Assembly (NCBI GenBank): GCA_029891385.1
Contig: CM057230.1
Span: forward strand, 55,593,414-55,657,413
From: Erythroxylum novogranatense
Taxonomy: Eukaryota > Streptophyta > Magnoliopsida > Malpighiales > Erythroxylaceae
Direction: 5' to 3'
DNA: 64,000 nucleotides
Shown: positions 60,236 to 64,000 of the stretch, one piece after another
Numbering within the stretch: position 1 is the stretch's first letter
How the letters are laid out: each line of letters opens with the position of its first letter
The notes under the pieces: model-generated
What the model was told of the DNA's origin: nothing
Seen by the model: the letters and a program-made list of their open reading frames with translations, nothing else
Database searches by the model: none
Position numbers and translations under genes: made by a program

Positions 60236-61564
60236 TTTAAAACTAAGTGTTAGTTATACTTAAATGAGCTTTGGTATGGGGATAGTGTTGAGAAGAATTT
60301 TTTGAGTGATACCCGAGATTATCATAAACATGCATTGTACATAATTCATTTCATACATGTGCATTATTGAATACTTTTAATGGTGCAAATTGTGATATCG
60401 TGTATGCTATTTGTTATAGAGGAGCAACTAGAACGTCAACTTTCAGACATTGTCGGATCTTCCAGGCATTAGCTTAGGGAACAACCAGTGAGTAACCTAG
60501 ATGGTTTCTTTCAATTATTGCTTGCTTATGATTTGTGGTGGATAATGGTGGGACTGTGATTTGCTTGTGATTGTGGATTACGGACAGAAGGTTCGATGAA
60601 TGTATATTGGGGAGTTGTATTATAGAAGTGCTACTTGTATGTGAATTGAAGACCTACGTGTCTATGATGTGATTAATTGTGACATATGTGGTTGATTGTG
60701 ACATATGTGATTGAATGTGAAATATGTTGATTGATTATGGCATATGCATTTCATTCATGAATGCATAATCAGATAATGATAGTTGTGACCGGAGCAACCA
60801 CATATTAGAACTTAAAGATCAACGAGTATATTTGAGCCTCGAGCTCAATAGTGATTTAGAGCCTCAGGCTCAATGTTTAATGTGCCCTATATGGGACAGT
60901 TCATGCGCTCGGTCACAATACCGTAATAATTGAAAAAGTGTCACCTGAGCATTTCATATGCATTTGATTAAATATGCTTGATTGAGTGAAAGGCAGAATG
61001 CCTTATACTTATGTGAAAACAAAAATGTTACTTATGTGAAAAATGTGTGACTTATGATCGATGGAAAATTGTGCTATGTTTAATGTGTTGTATGAATTGA
61101 GTGAACCATCGATGATGGTTACCTCATTGAGTTTGCAAAACTCACCATAATTGCAACGTTGTCTTTTCAGGACCGAGAATAGACTCCTAGCTTTAGAGGG
61201 ACTTTTCCAGCCATGTAGATTGTTTTAGCGAGAGAAGTCATGGCTCACAGGTCGGTCAGCTGGGATTTTTGGGATGACCTAGATAAATCTGTTGTTTTCC
61301 TCTTTCATGTAGCACTTTGTACTTGGTTTTTGGATTGATGTACAGATAGTACAGGATGATAGACGTATAAATAGTTTGATTTTGATGAAATGAAATTAGG
61401 AAAAAGTTGGTTTCAAAAAGATTGTGATTTTTATATTGATGTTTTATTATGATGCCATGTGAAGTGAATGTAGTGATCGTTCGTAGCTCGCACTTACTGT
61501 AGGATATGTACCGGAATGACCCGCGGGCATCCCGGTGTGTATCCTACGGTAAGGGGGCGCTACA
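60236..61564 (+). mobile_element. Solo LTR C, 3' segment
   Basis: This continues LTR C after the array. Hairpins at 61104-61120 (AACCATC/GATGGTT) and 61129-61143 (GAGTTT/AAACTC) precede an acceptor-like CTTTTCAG at 61169-61170. It ends GGGGGCGCTACA at 61564, followed by GTTCC. Confidence 0.87.
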
Positions 61565-61569
61565 GTTCC
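61565..61569. repeat. Right target-site duplication GTTCC of solo LTR C
   Basis: It pairs with GTTCA at 43315-43319, with one base changed. Confidence 0.8.
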
Positions 61570-61680
61570 TCATACTAGGAATCAATACAGCATTAACCCA
61601 AGCAGGATCCTTATATCTTCCTGAAGTGGGTTGAACATGAGTGCATATATCAAAATAAATAACACATAATTTTAGTATAC
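61565..61680 (-). pseudogene. hAT transposase pseudogene, N-terminal BED-finger segment
   Basis: The minus strand reads 'GRYKDPAWVNAVLIPSMRN', the usual lead-in to a plant hAT BED zinc finger. It is in the same frame as 'HTICLFCNKN' on the other side of LTR C once one duplication copy is discounted. The start codon was not found, and upstream sequence is AT-rich and degraded. Confidence 0.75.
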
Positions 61681-61799
61681 AATATGCATATCCATTTTAT
61701 ATAATATAACTCATTCTGTATGATTATATTACACACAATTCATTTTCATATAACACAATTCACTATAAGTCAAACGCTAACAATTCAAAACATTCAACA

Positions 61800-62520
61800 T
61801 GTATAATTACACAAAACATATATAAACACTTCCCATTTCTAGCATACATAAAACAATTTCCATTTCTATTAATCACAAAACATTCATAAAACAATTTCCA
61901 TTTTCAACCATGTCCAACAATTTCCATTTCCATTTCCATTTTCAACAAATTTCATTTTCATTAATCACAAAACATTCATAATTTCATTTCCAATTCTAAC
62001 AATTTTCAACAATTTCCATTTTTTCCAATAATCACAATACATTCATAAAAATTTCTATTTCAAACAATTCTCAACAATTTCCATTTCTAACATCTACAAA
62101 TCATACATAAACAATTTTCATTTCCAACAATTTTCGACAATTTCCATTTCATTAATCACAAAACATTCATAAAATAATTTTCATTTCCAACAATCACAAA
62201 ACATGCATAAACAATTTCTATTTCCAACAATTTTAATAATTTCCATTTCTAATAATCACTAAACATTCGAATTTCATTTTCATTTCCAACAATTTTAACA
62301 TTTTCCATTTCCATTTCTAATAATCACAATACATTCATATAACAATTTCTAGTTTCAACATCTACAAATCATACATAAACAATTTACATTTGCAATATCG
62401 ACAAATCATATATAAACAATTTCCATTTTAACAATTTTAACAATTTTCATTTCCAATAATCACAAAACATTCATAATTTCATTTCAATTTTAACAATTTC
62501 CATTTCTAAAATAATTTTCT
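61800..62520. repeat. Degenerate low-complexity repeat (ACAATTTCCATTTCCAACA / AATCACAAAACATTCATA)
   Basis: Two short words alternate many times at irregular spacing. Nothing is coding here. Confidence 0.8.
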
Positions 62521-62609
62521 AAATTCATTTTAATCGCTTATTACTATATTGGTTGCAATTGGTTGCAACGAAATCTTTCATAATTTGCTTTCGAGTTAGC
62601 AACTTTGAT

Positions 62610-62760
62610 TTTTTTCCTTCCTTTTTTTCTTGGATTCGACTCGGAAAATAAAATAGTTGAATGAATAAAAAATCCAAAGGACGTTCATGGCTGGGGGTAA
62701 AGAGAACCGAGTAAGAATAACTCGAATTCCAATAACTATAAAAATCAATTTCTAATTCAC
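62610..62760 (+). other. Possible plastid-derived fragment (psaJ-rpl33 spacer and rpl33 start)
   Basis: The stretch TTGGATTCGACTCGG, AAAATAGTTGAATGAATAAA, AATCCAAAGGACGTTC and ATGGC..GGGGTAAAGA resembles the plastid rpl33 leader, with its ribosome-binding AAAGGAGG changed to AAAGGACG, and the first rpl33 codons. Similarity fades after about 12 codons. The match is from memory. Confidence 0.35.
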
Positions 62761-62944
62761 TCAGAAAAGAATGATGATTGTCATTCTCAAAAACTTGATT
62801 TTCAATTTCAAAATATATGGAATAACTGCTTCTATTTATAGAAAAAGAATATAAATGTATAAATAAAGTATAAAAGTATAAATAAAAAAAGAAATAAAAA
62901 AAGAAATAGAAATAATAGAAATATAGAAGAAATAAAAGAAAGAA

Positions 62945-63418
62945 CTAGAAGAAAATAGAGACCGAATAGAAGAGAATAGAAGAATAGAAACAATATATAA
63001 AAGTAGAATAGAACAAAAAATAATAGAAATCGAAATCGAAATCGAAGCGGACAGACTTTCCTTTTTTTATAAACAGAATAGAGTTTGAAAACTCAATAAT
63101 GGCTATGAATAAAAATTCATGAGCCCATTCCGTGTTTGTCTGCAAAGGGGCAACTGCGTTGAGTTGTTGATTTGTTGGTTGTGGAATTGGAATCGGTATA
63201 GAGGAGGAGGGTGCATTGGCGGTGGGGACAATGTCTAAATTGTGTTGACCCGGCATATATGAGCCCATGGCATAAGCAATTTGTGCTTCATCCAATGTCC
63301 GATACCTCTTGAATCGAGCATTCGGAAATCCCTCAGTCGCTTCTCTGACATCATCCCAATTGGTAAAAATACCAACCTCACGTCCAGCAAAGACCACATA
63401 AAAATTGAATCGACCCAT
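62945..63418 (-). CDS. ORF with ribonuclease H1-type hybrid-binding domain, 157 aa
   Basis: Residues 4-50 ('FYVVFAGREVGIFTNWDDV', 'GFPNARFKRYRTLDEA') match the small RNA:DNA hybrid-binding fold found at the N-terminus of eukaryotic RNase H1. The fold is also present in many plant transposon-associated and uncharacterised proteins, and in the caulimovirus viroplasmin. A Pro/Ser-rich linker follows (residues 65-100). From about residue 105 the frame runs into Phe/Asp/Tyr-rich low complexity, so the real C-terminus is probably shorter or reached by splicing. No RNase H catalytic domain is present. It lies 177 bp downstream of the partial ORF at 63596-64000 on the same strand and may be part of one gene or transposon with it. 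Confidence 0.55.
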   Translation of the reverse strand: MGRFNFYVVFAGREVGIFTNWDDVREATEGFPNARFKRYRTLDEAQIAYAMGSYMPGQHNLDIVPTANAPSSSIPIPIPQPTNQQLNAVAPLQTNTEWAHEFLFIAIIEFSNSILFIKKGKSVRFDFDFDFYYFLFYSTFIYCFYSSILFYSVSIFF

Positions 63419-63595
63419 ATTTTAGAACCTGAAAAAGAATCATATTATCATCATCCATACATGCAGGAAAATGACAAACAATAAATAGTAAGTAAACCAA
63501 CCATTGATAAGTAAGATAATTGTTCACATATACATCATTTAAGATGATATGTACCCAGTTTCATCACCATGCAATGAAAGAAATTAAACAACATG

Positions 63596-64000
63596 TCATA
63601 TTTCTGAATCTAAAAGGCTCCTTACATATAGCTCTGGTGGTAAACCCCAGTAAATACACATTAATTCAGCATGCCTTCCGAATATCTTTCCAGCCCTGAC
63701 AATTTCGTCAACGGGGAAGCCGAAATTGACAAGTTCTTTACCCAACTTAGCTCCTTGCATCCCTGCAATGGCGTCCACAATCACCTTAGCATTCTCTTTG
63801 CTAGTTTCAATAGCAGCAGCAAATAATGCTGCAAGGCTTTCTAGCGCTTCACTATCCCGCATCTTCCGTTTCCCTTTGTTTTGTATATTTCCAGCAGTGT
63901 TGCTGGAAGATGCCATGGATCCGAGGACACGGGGTGAAGTAGTCAGAGGAGGAGGAGTTTGCAAGGCTGGTTGATCGCAAGGGTCATCAAAAGTTGGTTC
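63596..64000 (-). CDS. Partial ORF, C-terminal part of an unknown plant protein (runs off the window)
   Basis: The frame is open from the window edge (reading EPTFDDPCDQPA) to a TGA at 63596, so the N-terminus lies to the right. A Pro/Ser/Thr-rich stretch and a basic patch (KGKRKM) are followed by an Ala-rich helical segment. The end has the form 'FGFPVDEIVRAGKIF' plus 'LMCIYWGLPPELYVRSLLD'. This resembles the C-terminal helices of plant proteins with an N-terminal Myb/SANT-like domain, the class that includes Harbinger-associated Myb proteins. The DNA-binding domain itself would be outside the window, so the assignment is tentative. Confidence 0.55.
   Translation of the reverse strand, partial: EPTFDDPCDQPALQTPPPLTTSPRVLGSMASSSNTAGNIQNKGKRKMRDSEALESLAALFAAAIETSKENAKVIVDAIAGMQGAKLGKELVNFGFPVDEIVRAGKIFGRHAELMCIYWGLPPELYVRSLLDSEI

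Noticed and set aside
45462..60240. Target-site duplication for the family-A array
   Set aside because: ATAAA before and TTTAA after agree at only three of five positions, so no duplication is claimed.
62945..63418. Integrated caulimovirus fragment, because of the viroplasmin-like domain
   Set aside because: The domain is shared with plant RNase H1-type proteins, and no viral coat, movement or polymerase sequence is nearby.

Overview
This window looks like nuclear, repeat-dense DNA from a flowering plant, probably a eudicot. It is AT-rich and holds a spliced P-class pentatricopeptide repeat (PPR) gene closest to Arabidopsis At1g13630. Nearly everything else is plant transposable elements: Ty3/gypsy-type LTRs with an initiator-Met tRNA primer site, an Athila-like derivative, a Copia-like LTR, an L1-type LINE and a hAT transposase. 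The species cannot be named from the sequence. The one clear host gene is the PPR gene at 29777-32412 (minus).

Left third (1-24.5 kb). The oldest layer is an Athila-like non-autonomous element on the minus strand, here called F. It has an internal region at 7865-10594 with a gag-like ORF, and a 5' LTR from 10595 onward. Into it came: a minus-strand giant LTR of family B (1-7864, cut by the left window edge), itself split by a solo LTR of family A (2535-7198, TSD ATAAG); a complete family-B element (11026-20159, TSD TGCGT) with two LTRs of about 4.25 kb around a 623-bp interior; and a solo LTR E (20502-22469, TSD CTAAG). A Copia-like LTR ends at 24511.

Middle (25-37.5 kb). A broken LINE with an internal tandem duplication lies at about 25030-27973. 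The PPR gene follows, and a minus-strand giant LTR (A', about 32719-37452) ends roughly 300 bp upstream of its start codon on the same strand.

Right third (37.5-64 kb). A hAT transposase pseudogene (minus) is split over 24 kb by two solo LTRs: D (38384-41365, TSD CTAAG) and C (43320-61564, TSD GTTCA/GTTCC). LTR C in turn holds a family-A array LTR-interior-LTR-interior-LTR (45467-60235). At the right edge are low-complexity repeats, a possible plastid-derived fragment, an ORF with a ribonuclease H1-type hybrid-binding domain, and the C-terminal part of an ORF that runs off the window.

The most striking signal is shared by the giant LTRs. They have a common internal plan: a hypervariable minisatellite at a fixed place, a GA-rich leader ending in a GTAAG-type splice donor, and about 1-1.7 kb later a short hairpin just before a splice acceptor. 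The hairpin keeps its pairing while its bases change between families (GAGCTT/AAGCTC against GAGTTT/AAACTC). This suggests a spliced, structured LTR leader RNA. Family A also carries tandem 76-bp repeats that place extra primer-binding sites inside the LTR.
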